A program made the position numbers and the translations under genes. Positions 36,528-47,986 of a stretch of DNA of 64,000 nucleotides are shown here, piece by piece (the first letter of the stretch is position 1; each line of letters begins with the position of its first letter). The stretch comes from Bugula neritina (taxonomy: Eukaryota > Bryozoa > Gymnolaemata > Cheilostomatida > Bugulidae). Location: assembly GCA_964035545.1 (NCBI GenBank), contig OZ037765.1, positions 29,810,004 through 29,874,003 on the forward strand, in the 5' to 3' direction. The notes below the pieces were generated by a model. That model was not told where the DNA came from and did no database searches. It was given only the letters and a program-made list of their open reading frames with translations.

Positions 36528-38764
36528 TGCAGCCTGTATTTTGTTTAAATGATGAAAAACATGTGAGATGAAACTGGGCAGAGTTTCTTGCTATTCTCCA
36601 GAGATATATCTGATAGTTCATTCTTTGTCCTCTGTAAGGGCATGCTAGCTTATTCTTGATACCATTTCCTGACTATATTCAAGTAATATTATTTTCAATT
36701 TGAAGGGCATTCACTGGTTTTATATTTGACTAAATGCTTTGATGTAATTTCGTTATGGAGATATGTTAATGAATTCGCAGCTTATCTGAATTTAGTGCAT
36801 AGAGAAACGTTTCCTGATAATTCCCAAATGCTAGATTTAATTTACATGTCAGTGTATATATATAGTTTCTATGGCCTCACAAGTAGATACTAATGTTACA
36901 TATGCATCAGTTATTAGACTACAGTATGAAGACAGTCCAGTTATAATACTGCAAATCTTGGCTTGAAGATGAAAGAGCTCTGTTAGCTGCACTTTTGGAA
37001 CATATAAATAGTAGTCTATACATTATATTGTTTTTGTACTTGGCATTGGTCTACAATCTACACAGTTATAGATGACACAGTCCTACATAATCAGACTGAC
37101 TAACTGAGGCTTTTTACCATTTATCTTACAAATTTGCTTGTTTAGTGAAATTTACTTTGCTTTACTTTTTGCTGACAAAAATTTAAGAAAATATCGAATT
37201 GACTAATAACAGATTTCATCAGTTAAACATGGAAGAATGGCCTAATCAGTCACACTTCTATATATGTTTGTTTTAAATTAATGTCTTTTTTCACCTTCGC
37301 TCTTTTCATGTGACTAAAAAGTTTAATACTCGCCAGCATTTGACAAAGCTCTAATAGTAGTTTGTATACTGAGACAATACATGCTACAATGTGGAAAGAC
37401 AGCAATACCTCCCTCATTCAGCATAATGTATTCATAAGACCTTTAGCCATCTAACATCACAGAATTGAGGATGTTGATGCAAATACATGTATGCTAGATA
37501 GTATGAGGTCTGCAATGACTTATATTTTTAGCAAATATTTTTTCAATTGATTTTTAGAACTGTTTTGAGAATATATTGCTGCACAAATATTGACAAACTA
37601 ATACTATAGCACTACATCATTCAGCTATATATTTCACGAAAAGTTGTAAACATTGGGATTTGCTTGATTTAGGTCATCGTAATTTTAAATGTTTGCTCTT
37701 GAATGCAACCATCTTTTGAACTCCTGGTAAAACTATCAATGCACCAATTTAGCCAAGGAACTACTATAATCACTGTAAAGCCTACAGATTTTTCTACTGC
37801 CTAATATAAAAAAGTCATCTAAATTTTTGTAATCAGCTTTGCTGTTTGGGCTAATATTATGTTTAGACTCCTTTTAGATTAGCTTCTTGAAACTTTATAT
37901 AAAAGACAGCTAATTTTATTTTGGAATAAGCTGAAATACTTGATTTGGCGACTTGATTCAACTTGACCTAAATATTTCCAAAAATCAAAATACTCAATTT
38001 CCTAACGCTGCCTTAGCATTCCACCGAAGTGGTCAAATATTAAATTATAATGATTTGTAGCACTTGGCCATTTAATTTCAATACTGTTGGAGATTTAATG
38101 ACTTGTTATTTAGTGGTGCTGGCTATTATTAATGTAAGTACTTTTAATTTTAATATTCATTGAGTTTAGCTATAATATAGTATTGGTTTTAGCATAGCCA
38201 GACCCGTGGCAACCAAAGTTATTCTTTTTATTTAATTGTATGCAACGTTTGAAATAGACTTATTTGAAATTAACTTCGTATAATATTTTTACCTAAATAA
38301 AATCATATTGACTCCAGTCAGTTTGCATTGGATCACTGATCGATCTATGTTGCAAGATTTTTGTGTATTAACCTAATATTTGACTGGACTTGCTGTGACT
38401 TTGGTATCTGCTGTCATTCTTGCGCTGTCAGCTTATGCTGGGAATGCAGTTTTAGAAAACAAATTAACTAATCAGTACATATCAATAGCATAATAATATA
38501 CATAGATTAAATAAGTGTAACACATCAAGTGATAGCACTGGCATAGCATCCATGTTTTATTTTATGCACTCCACACTTACACCAACTCCAATCAAAGGTG
38601 CCATTATCATCAAGTATAAAAGTGCACATATAATATATATAACATATTGAGGTATTTACCTGTGCACATAATATATATAACATATTGAGGTATCTACCTG
38701 TGCATCTAATATTCAAAATAAACGAATCATAACTAAACACCACTATTTATGTTATAAGTATATA
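36528..38764. other. Gene-poor intergenic stretch
   Basis: About 2.2 kb of AT-rich sequence with stops in all frames. I found no supported gene. A direct repeat of about 48 bp (gtgcacataatatatataacatattgaggtat and flanking bases) occurs at about 38620-38670 and 38660-38700, immediately downstream of the 38765 stop of the next minus-strand gene, inside its likely 3'UTR. Confidence 0.45.
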
Positions 38765-39927
38765 TTAGTTCCATAATTTGCTTTGTCGCTGCTTATTTAA
38801 AAGTTCAGATAACTTAGTATTAGCATCCTGAGTGAATGGTAAAGGGTTTGGGTGCTCAGCCCACACTCCGTCCAAATTTTGAGTTCTAGCAGCTGAGGCT
38901 AAGCTTTCCTTTTTCCCATTTTTCAAGTTGCTGAACTCAGCTATAGGAGAAGAGGTAGGACTGTACAAAGCTGAATGAGATAAAGTTCTACTCTGCAATA
39001 GTTAAATCACTAAATACATTACAGTTTGTCACAAGCTGTCTATTGTATAAATGTAAATTAGCTATAAAAGAGTAGTGATATTGGTTCACCAAAATTCTTT
39101 GCCATTTAGTATTGGCAGGTAGGATGGCAATTCAACATTCAACTTTTGTAGAAATTATAAAGATGTTGGACATCCTGTTTAAAACCCAAAAAGTGTACCC
39201 CAGGTTTTAGAAAGTACCACAGCCATGGCTAATAGAACTAATTTTAAAATCAACGATTCCCTACATGGCACATGCACACTTGCCATATAAATATTTATGC
39301 GCAATACCAGTTCAAGATTGCAATTGCACAATACCTTGTATTTTCTTTGTAATGATAAAGGTAAAGTTTCACTTTTCCTCATTCCAAAAGTTTGAAGGGA
39401 GAGATTAGAAATTTCTTTCTCTTGTTCCTGCAAAGCATTGCTATATTTTATGACTTAATTAATAACAGAAGACATAAGTAATTAAATTTAATAAACTTTT
39501 TTCTTAACAAATATGTATACTATAAATAATATAACTGCTCATGTTGCTAACCAGTTCACAATTTTACCCAAAATAAACAACAGGCTTCAAATAATGATCT
39601 AGCAGCAGTATACATCTATAGAGGAATATATTTATATACTTGTAATATTTTTGTGGATGCATCAACTCTTTCTTGCAAATATTCACAGAGGTCTAGAGCA
39701 GCATCCGCAATGATCTCTGCTGGAATCTTGCCAACTTTTTGAGCATGTCGAAGAGATTTTGCTGAACATAGTTTCATATCAATCATGGATAAACATCTTG
39801 TCATCAGGTCTTTATCTTGAATACACTCTGTTTCAGATAAAACAAATGTTAAATGCCCAATCACATGATATAGTAAGAACACACACCTAATGGTGACAGA
39901 CATTATTTTATAAAACATAATACGCAC
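38765..39927 (-). CDS. Uncharacterised three-exon gene, about 200 aa
   Basis: Three exons join in phase 0: 39927-39640, 39427-39335 and 38992-38765. The central part is helical and charged (ALDLCEYLQERVDASTKIL, then QEQEKEISNLSLQTFGMRK). The C-terminal part is Ser/Asn/Lys-rich and ends in another helix (DANTKLSELLNKQRQSKLW). The start is uncertain. The frame is open back to an ATG at 39927 (another at 39903), and the first 30 residues are hydrophobic (CVFLLYHVIGHLTFVLS) like a signal peptide or anchor. However, a tttcag-type acceptor at 39826-39829 suggests that the coding exon may instead begin there, with an unseen upstream exon. The soluble, coil-like remainder fits an intracellular protein better. 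I do not recognise the family. Confidence 0.5.
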
Positions 39928-42675
39928 AGACTATTGTGCTATAGGTTACAAGCTATAGATATTCAGTCAGTTTGAAACAGCTTTGTTACTACAGACTGAT
40001 AGTATATATATGATATTGGTATATATGGAGTGGATAAGATGCTGGTTCCAATGAAACAGTCGATATCCACCATCACTTTCACAAAAATAAATAAGTTTTA
40101 TTCATCGAAATAAAACTGTTCTAATACATAAATATTTTTTAAAATTGATGGAAAGGAGAGGTTGTCTAAGCTGGAGCCAATGATTTGGGATTTCTTTATC
40201 AATTAATATGTTGGTGCTATATGATCTGTGATACTGGCATTTTCCCACCAGTTCAGCAAATACTCATGCTATTACTGGGCAAGAGAGAAAGATTCTCTTT
40301 AGAATGTGAAGAGTCTAATCGTGGTATATTTTGTACACAGCACTTATGCAACAAAAGAAGCCAGATTTACTAGGAAATATTTGATATTCAAGTGGTATAC
40401 AATGCACTCAGGTTATAATTAGCTGGTATATAATATTGTTATGTCAGAATGAGTTAATAATATACACAAACCGATACTACTTGCAAATACCATGTGAGAA
40501 CTCTGCATGTGGAAGTAAACTTGGGTGGAGAGTAAATGTCATAAACAGAAATTAGAAACCTAAGTACAACAAAACCAGCTTCTAGTCGTATGATTTATCG
40601 AAGGGAGTAAAGGTGACACTGTCTAGACTCTAGACCATATTATACTGCTATAGATGTGAATACATTCATAATATATTATAGGCTTTCATTTGTTCTGATT
40701 TATTCATTATCAAAAATTCATTTGTGCCATAATTTATATATACTCTCTTAATAAGTGTAGACTGCTGCCTTTGAAGCAACACAGAAGTAGGAACATAATA
40801 GTACAATAAGATCAAGACATTCTGGTTTTATAAGAAGTTCTTGATTTGGATAATCTGACTTTAGCTCAAATGCAAGAAACTTCCCACAGCATTTGAAAGG
40901 ACAAATTTTTAGCACCTGCGTGCCTTACATATTCAGGAATGATTGAAGCTAATCTGTTATCAATTAGATGCTGGTTACATAATCCAAGTTTAAAATGGCA
41001 TCTATTACATAACAAATATGTGAACATCTGCCCATGTCTTGCTATTTGAAAGCTAATTTTGTTAGTTTGTACAATAAACTAATTTTATCATTACAAACGT
41101 ATTATAGCATTTCAGTGAAGCATTCAATGCTCTTGAAAATATTTAATGCTTGCAAGTTTCATTCGGCTTCTAATTAATATAATTTTACTGGAATCCTCAT
41201 CCTAACACCAGAAGTCGTAGATATTGATTAAGCTCAGTGTCTTGACAAATAATCTAATTTTCTTATAAAAGATGCCAACTCTATGCATGTTTAGAGGAAA
41301 TAGTGCCAATATAGGAGTGTCATGAACCTGCCACTCAAATCAATTGTTCCTTAATTCATCATTAGATACTGCACTATCGTACATTGGAGGATGCATTGCT
41401 ACACTGCAGTATACAAAAGCCAAGGCCTTTTACATACTTGCAGATAGATTTTGCTTTGCTGAAGTAAAATTACAAAGCTTTGCTTTATAAGGTATAGCAA
41501 TTGTAACTCAATTCTAATATCTCTTTTAGCAGGTTATTTGACTTAAAATTTGACTGGTATTGCAGGAGGCGATATAAATAAACAATAATTTAGGTATCCT
41601 ACAAAAAGTTTTGGGCACCTTCAATCAAATTTAAATTATAATTGCTATAATAAGTTTTTGAAGCTATAGTACAATGTTGGTAAATATAAGCCTAAAAAAT
41701 AGTAGATTAAAGAAACTTGATACTCTAATACTGATAAATTACCTTGTTCCTACTTTGCTTTTAAATTAGACTTTTAAGGCATAAAAAAGCTTTTTTATAT
41801 CAATAGTTACCCACAATCACTACTTAATTTTGAAAATAAAACTGAATACCTCATTATGCTTTTTAAGACCATCTTTTCAAGCTTTAAAGCTATTCTGGAG
41901 AATGTTAGACCACTAATATCCTATATTATCATTATCATGCATTATTTGGTAAGTCACTACTTTACAGATATGTATTTACAGTACGTATTGTTCAAAAGCC
42001 TGGCCAAAGCTGATGTACAAATTAAACATCTCATACTGGAAATACACGATTGCTATTTAGCAAACGCATCACTGGATGCTAAGACCAGCTGAGCTTTAAG
42101 CAGATGCAGGTGTAAACCGTGGAAGTTTTAAATGCTAAAGTTATATACCAAAGGTTATATAACCTGTTTCCTTGATGAGCACTGCATGTAACACTTATTA
42201 TTCATTGATCTGTGGGACAGAAAAGATAAATAGTTTAATCAAAGCCTTTTTAAGATGTAAATGACATTTTTTAAGAATTTTGCTAAAAAAATATCCTAAC
42301 AAATGCTGTTGTAGTAAAAAAAAACTTTTTCTGTTGAGTAAATCAAATAAGTTTCAAGTTTTTCAACAAAAAAGGATGTGAAACCTGTAAACCTATAACT
42401 TAGGAACATGGAGTCCCCATATCAACAGACCAAAAACTAAAACTGTAATTTTTTTCAAGTTTATCCCCTTTTTTACTTAGCAAGTTTTGAGTGGCATGTT
42501 TATCAATGTTTTGTTAATAAATTTTGGAGCAGTTGGAATTCTTGTGAAAACATAACTTCTTTTGCTATCTGTTTAATTTAAAACTTATGGGCTTTTTCAA
42601 TTTCTCCATTCCGGCACCTAATTGTAATCAAAGCAAAGGACACCCTTTCTTTATTTTAGAATGACTTATTTCAAG
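39928..42675. other. Mostly gene-free stretch with one candidate exon
   Basis: AT-rich sequence with one stretch that might be coding. A minus-strand frame at 40915-40748 (56 codons including a TAA stop) follows a splice-acceptor-like cgcag and reads KICPFKCCGKFLAFELK onward. It could be a terminal exon of an unseen gene or chance. A second short minus-strand frame around 41395-41340 (AMHPPMYDSAVSNDELRNN) follows ctgcag. Neither could be connected to another exon. Candidate downstream exons for the BTB gene at 42676 would also lie here. Confidence 0.3.
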
Positions 42676-43986
42676 CTATGACCAACTCACTGCAGAAACA
42701 CCCAGCGGTAACTGTAGGCAGATTCTGACTATATATTGCTTACCTCTACTATTTAGTACTGAGGCGATGTGAAGCAAGTTATCGTGACAGGATATTGTTT
42801 GTAATTTTAAATTTTCCATCATCTTGAGAAAAGTTTCAAGGGTTAATGCATCATCAGCAGCCATTTTCATGAGATGCTCAAGAAAAAGCTCCTTTACTTC
42901 CAAACTTAAACTATCTGCTTCTACTTTTTCCACAAATGAGATTAAGATTTGTTCCCCTAATAAGGAAATGCATTCAGCATCCATTTGGTTTGCCATTATC
43001 GCTGCAATGTTTCCTAAAATTTCCGAACTGTTATCTGATTTCGAGTATGCTTGAAGGAGCGGCTTTAACCACTCAACAGACGTGTGCTTAGCCAGCATCG
43101 AGTTGGGCTTTAAAATACTCAACAGTGTCTGTATCTTTTCAAGATTTTGTTCATCAAGAGGGCTATGACCATTGCAAGTTGTCAAATCCAAACCATTTCC
43201 TGTTTCCACATCTTTGCTGACTTTCCTATCTTGACTGTCATCACTATCTTGACTGTCATCGCTGCCTTCACAGCTATTACTTCTTTCAAGGTTACTGTAT
43301 CCGTTGCCAACAGCAGTATTGTCACCTGTGTTTTGTGTATTTTCTATCAAGAATTTAATGTAACTAGAGATGAGAATGTTTACAACTTCAAGATTTTTAG
43401 CTTGTTCTTGACATTTCTGCATAATGCCGATAAAGAAATCAAAGTCCATAGCAAAAAACACTGCCTGAATACTGTGACTTGTAACCTGTTCTATGGTTGA
43501 GGTTCCATACTGACTTTTGTTCCAATGCTGTATTAGGGATGAAAGGCATTGTTCCTGAGTATGCTTTGATGTTTCATTAGTATTGTACTTTGAAGTCGAA
43601 GACAGGAGAATAAGCATTTTATCTAACTCTTTCCCTCGCTTACCATTTTTCAGCACTTCCTCTATAAATATCCCTGTCTTTTCATACAAGTTTCCGGAGC
43701 CCCACATCTCCAGGTATTTGGCACCACATCGAATTCCCACTACATTTTCTACTGTTATTTCAATGGAAATGTTGTAACAGAAGTCAGCAATTATTGTGAA
43801 CACCTCGATTCCTCCAGGAAAGTTCTCCAAGTTTATTGCATGTCGAGATCCAAGTTTGGCAAACTCCTTCAGAAATAATCCGGATTTTGTGTAGAGTGGG
43901 AACCTGTGCAGCTGAAACTGATTTTCCTCTATGATTACGATGATATCCGACAGCTCCCCTCCTACTCTAAACTTCCTGAAATCCAT
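42676..43986 (-). CDS. BTB protein resembling plant NPH3/RPT2 family
   Basis: A single large exon starts at ATG 43986 and runs to TAG at 42676-42678 (436 aa). Alternatively it is spliced at a good donor (gtaagc) after 42746, with later exons not found. The N-terminal 110 residues form a BTB/POZ fold with the exact phrasing of plant NPH3 proteins: DIIVIIEENQFQLHRFPLY, TKSGLFLKEF, NLENFPGGIEVFTIIADFCY, ITVENVVGIRCGAKYLEMW and GNLYEKTGIFIEEVL. NPH3-type proteins are substrate adaptors for CUL3 ubiquitin ligases (established for plants). The middle is helical, then an acidic Ser/Asp repeat (GSDDSQDSDDSQDRK, about 245-258). The C-terminal third is helical (LKPLLQAYSKSDN, EVKELFLEHLMKMAADDAL, DNLLHIASVLNS), comparable with the NPH3 domain. 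Codon use and AT content match the neighbours. Confidence 0.7.
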   Translation of the reverse strand: MDFRKFRVGGELSDIIVIIEENQFQLHRFPLYTKSGLFLKEFAKLGSRHAINLENFPGGIEVFTIIADFCYNISIEITVENVVGIRCGAKYLEMWGSGNLYEKTGIFIEEVLKNGKRGKELDKMLILLSSTSKYNTNETSKHTQEQCLSSLIQHWNKSQYGTSTIEQVTSHSIQAVFFAMDFDFFIGIMQKCQEQAKNLEVVNILISSYIKFLIENTQNTGDNTAVGNGYSNLERSNSCEGSDDSQDSDDSQDRKVSKDVETGNGLDLTTCNGHSPLDEQNLEKIQTLLSILKPNSMLAKHTSVEWLKPLLQAYSKSDNSSEILGNIAAIMANQMDAECISLLGEQILISFVEKVEADSLSLEVKELFLEHLMKMAADDALTLETFLKMMENLKLQTISCHDNLLHIASVLNSRGKQYIVRICLQLPLGVSAVSWS

Positions 43987-46094
43987 GATGCACCCTTAAT
44001 GGTGCTCTTCTAGTTGTAAAATCTTGTAAATGCTGCAATCCAAAGCTATAGTATGTTTACATAAAGCAAGTGAGGCACATTGTTATCTATAGTTGTTAAA
44101 CTTGCTGTGCTGTGGTCCTAGTTGCTGGTTGTCAGGTTAATAACACCTCAATGCAGTGTTGTTTACTAGTGGATCAAACTGCGTAGCGCATTTATCAGGT
44201 TACTTAATGTAATGTATAAAAGATCTCAATTCTTATCGCCTTCACTGACTCTGCATGCAGTATAGCAATAAATTTGTATGGCTTGTAATAAGCATTTAAA
44301 TGCTAGCTAAGATAAACATCAACCAATACTATTATAATGCCTCACCCTGCTGCTCAGTATTTACACTAAAACTAGGACAATAATTGTGTTCTGCTGATTA
44401 TACGCAATGCTTTGTCAATACAGTGTTATGTTATGTCTCAGGCAGTTGATATGTAAGCTCGCTCGATAAAGTTCATTAGTGGATGAGTACAGGTTAAAGG
44501 AAATGTCAACAATGGCTGTTTCAATCCATTGTACGAAATAATTCTCGTTACCTTAGCCTATTTGTGAAAGTATTCTATAATTTGTGAAATTATTTGAATA
44601 TAGTAGAGATAAACGGTTCTTGCTGTTTGTGGCTTCTTATCAACTAATATCACTTGCAGCAAAGGGTTAAATATCATCTATTGTGGCATTTGCAAAATTT
44701 CGTAGAATTTTCCTAGCTTAAGTGTGTCCCCGGTACAATAATTATTATTAAAGCATAACTTAGATAAACTACAACTACAGGACTTCCTAAAGTATAATTT
44801 ATATATTATCATATTTATATAAATTAAAGTGATGTTTTATATTTAAATTTTGTTTAAAACAAATCTGAACGATATGCATCAAGATTTTACTGAATGTTGT
44901 ACTGGTAGTACTATAGTTCAAAGTAACAAGTGCCTGTAAGCTAATCAAATCAAAACTGTAATCAAGTAATCACTAGTGTCAAGTCATACCTGGTATCAGG
45001 TCATGCTTATAATATCAAGTCAAACCTAGTGTAAATTCATTCTTATATTTTTTTATTCTTATATATTATTTCATTCTTTATAAGTGTTAAGTCACACTTA
45101 AGGTCAAGTAGACCTAAATATTAACCCCTCAAGAAAATCATGACATTAAATTATTTTTTCCACATTCTACCTGATGTTATTTATCTAAGCAATATATTCT
45201 CATTAGCGGGTGGGAGAAATTATAATATAAAATCTTACCAAAACCGTGTCTTTTAATAGTCTAGTTTTAATCTGATAATAATTGAGGAATTAGAGCAATT
45301 ATTATTGGTCATGAAATGTCCTTGATTATATAAAGCTTAGTCTACAATGTGGCTTTAAATTGAATAATACTGCGGGCTTATAACATTAACAATTAACACC
45401 AGATATATAGTCGTTGTTGAGCAAGTAAACACTGAATATAATAACATCGTGTTTAAAACACTCTGTTGTCTATAAGGAGTTGGGCAGGTGATGAGAAAGA
45501 ATACTTCACATTTCTTATATATACATCAGCTTAAAGATGACGGCACATAAGCTTTTCTAACAAGCTAAATGTCTTACAATTTTCATAAACTCTACAGCTC
45601 AAGAATACCCGCTGACATTGTTCATGTAGAAACTATATAAAGCTACAGAGTAGTATAAAGATGTCAAAGACTACTAGATTTCCATGATGCATGCGTATTG
45701 CGTTCTAGTGAATGCATAATTGACATAATTATCTCAAAGTAGTCTTTGTAAGAAGCAGGTTTTAATATTATTATGTGCATAAATTTGATAATTCTTGGTG
45801 ACAGCATACAGGCAATGTGTGACACTGTATTACAGCACTACTTTATAAGCTAGAACTTGGTATTGCTTACTTAGTTGATGTTCTGCTAGATTATGTAATA
45901 ATATATAACAAGTTACACGGAAATAACAATCTCTCATATGATGCAGGGGACTGTCTCCATTTGCTTTTGTAAAATACCTTAGTTTGGAATATTTTAGAAA
46001 AGTTACCTGGAATATTTCTTCAACTGTGTAGGAAATTTTTGCAGCTATGGTTTAATTGGGCATCTTTTTTGAACAGACAACTCTAAAATATTAT
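43987..46094. other. Intergenic stretch upstream of the BTB gene
   Basis: About 2.1 kb, AT-rich, with no supported frame on either strand. A patch of related words tcaagtca / gtgtaaat / agtcatacct recurs at about 44950-45120 (caagtaatcactagtgtcaagtcatacctggt and similar), suggesting an old tandem repeat. The promoter of the gene starting at 43986 lies at the left edge. Confidence 0.45.
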
Positions 46095-47856
46095 TTACAA
46101 AGTTAATTTCCCCTGTACATTCCATTTCTCCAACGTTAATAGTTGGGAGCCTAGCTGTGGGTATAGCACATATCCACGCAGCATTACTGAATCGGAATAC
46201 AACTTATAACCCATTTCAGTGTATCGTATATAGAAAAGAGAACTTCTAAGTAATAGCTATAAACATGAAAAACAACTCTAAATTATAAATGGTAGCACTG
46301 GTGCTATAATTTATTGCAGATAACTAATTTTATATATGAAATAGCACCTGCCAAGTACAGTTTACTGTACAAAGCTATTTAGTAGTGCTGGTTTTTTAAA
46401 TAAATGACTTTCAAAATCTAAGCCTCCTACTATCTCCATAGTGCCATATAAGCTTTGCTACATTTCTAACTAGATTGATGATTATCAAGTGATTCTATAT
46501 AAGCTGTGCTGGCGAGAAGACGAGCCTGAAACAGCTGCTCAAACACACACGCACACAATAAATAATATTTTCTCAACACCATGATTGGAAATTTCATAAC
46601 AATAAACAAGTTCTGCATTTTCAAATTCCTGAAGAAATATCTGTTGTGGCAACTGATCAATTGAATACACTGAAACAGAGAATTTTATTTTAATTAAAGA
46701 GACTTAATATTGAATTTTTTCATTCATAATTGTTTCTTAAAATATTATAATGTAATAGCAGTTCATTTGCACTTATAATCAGAATTACACGGTCTCTCTA
46801 TTGTAAATTGATAAATTGTACCACCACAGCTCTATATACTATACTAATATTCAGAATATTAAAGCCAAGAGTCATTGTTGTAAAACAACTAAGTCCTAGT
46901 TTATAGCTGACTGCTGTTTGCCATGTAATTTAGGACAAAACATAAAACTAATACCAGCATATAATCTATTATCTTATCCACCAAAGTAGGCCTACCATAT
47001 TGTTTTTACTGTGATATCTGTTTTGTGTGTTTCAACGCATTACACTATGTGCTATGCATATTTTATTGAGTTTATGTGTGACCGGTACATTTGTTTCTGC
47101 TGTTGCAGATGCCAGGAGCTATACAACTTCATGTTCTGTTTTGAATTTTTTTAAGGTTTCTTTTTAATTATAGCCTCTAAACTATCATTTCTATAAAGAT
47201 TGAAGAGCTGTATGATAATATGAAGAAGAAGTTCTCTTGCTAACTCCACACCTCTGTGTCATCATATCCACCCGACTCCAACGTAAAAAGTTGGAATTGT
47301 TTTTTTCCAGCGCTTGCCTAAAATAAAACACTACGGATAATTTGCAAGAATATCTAAAAACTAAAATATATAACTTTTTCTTTTTCATGTTCCTTAATAA
47401 TTTCAAAAAGTTCAAGGTTTCTTACTATAGACAGCTTGCAATAATATATTATATGTAATAGCTAGAGTGTGTGATTACTGGTTGCCTATCTGTTAATGTT
47501 TTTACTCCCGGAAACAAAATGCAAACAGAGATATGCAAGCAAAACAGCTATAAGCACCAACTGAATAACGAATACAATATATCTTACAAACGCAACCAAA
47601 ATTTGTATTTGAGTTTTTTTAAGGTTTTGCCCACGTATTTAGCTGTACTATAAATAGCATTCTACATTATAATGTGCCAAATAATTACTATTACTGGGGT
47701 AACTGTAGTTCACCGTGAGTCAGATGACATTAACTCAACATAAAAAGTAAACTATGGTCCTTTATTTCCTTAACATAGAGCCACAACAGACCAAATAATA
47801 ACACATAGGCTGAGAATGTGTCACATAAAGTACCTACATACTTCAGTGGTTACCAT
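46095..47856 (-). CDS. Predicted small four-exon protein, 77 aa, unknown
   Basis: Four short exons with GT-AG borders and matching phases are proposed: 47856-47842, 47317-47252, 46640-46580 and 46186-46095 (234 nt, stop TAA). The first exon gives only five residues and has a strong donor (gtatgt). The protein would be small and soluble, with segments KKQFQLFTLESGGYDDTE, FLQEFENAELVYCYEISNH and LRGYVLYPQLGSQLLTLEKW. Its pattern of alternating hydrophobic residues suggests a compact beta-rich fold. I do not recognise it. Support comes from three independent phase matches plus protein-like composition. Against it, every exon is short and could arise by chance in AT-rich DNA. Another frame through the middle exons is also open, but it fails at the last junction. 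The start lies 131 bp from the divergent receptor gene. Confidence 0.4.
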
Positions 47857-47986
47857 GGCAATGTTATATAAATCTTTCAACTTATACAACAATATTTTGT
47901 TAATATATCAGAGATTTAATTATTGCCAGGCATTAGTGTTAGGAGTTTACATTCAACATTCTTAGCTCACATGTGCACAAGTCAAG
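47857..47986. promoter_or_regulatory. Very short divergent upstream region
   Basis: If the 77-aa gene is real, only 130 bp separate its ATG (47856, minus) from the receptor ATG (47987, plus). The stretch contains atattttgttaatatatcaga and attcaacattcttagctcac but no clear core promoter element. Otherwise it is simply the 5'UTR and promoter of the receptor gene. Confidence 0.3.

Noticed and set aside
42824-43777. Plus-strand frames of 64-117 aa across the BTB exon
   Set aside because: They lie antisense to a 436-codon frame with clear BTB motifs, and their composition is the complement of that exon.
46095-47317. Vague resemblance of the 77-aa product's residue pattern to the N-terminal part of rolling-circle Rep-type proteins
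   Set aside because: No HUH metal-binding motif or catalytic Tyr is present and the match is only a hydrophobic pattern, so no viral origin is claimed.
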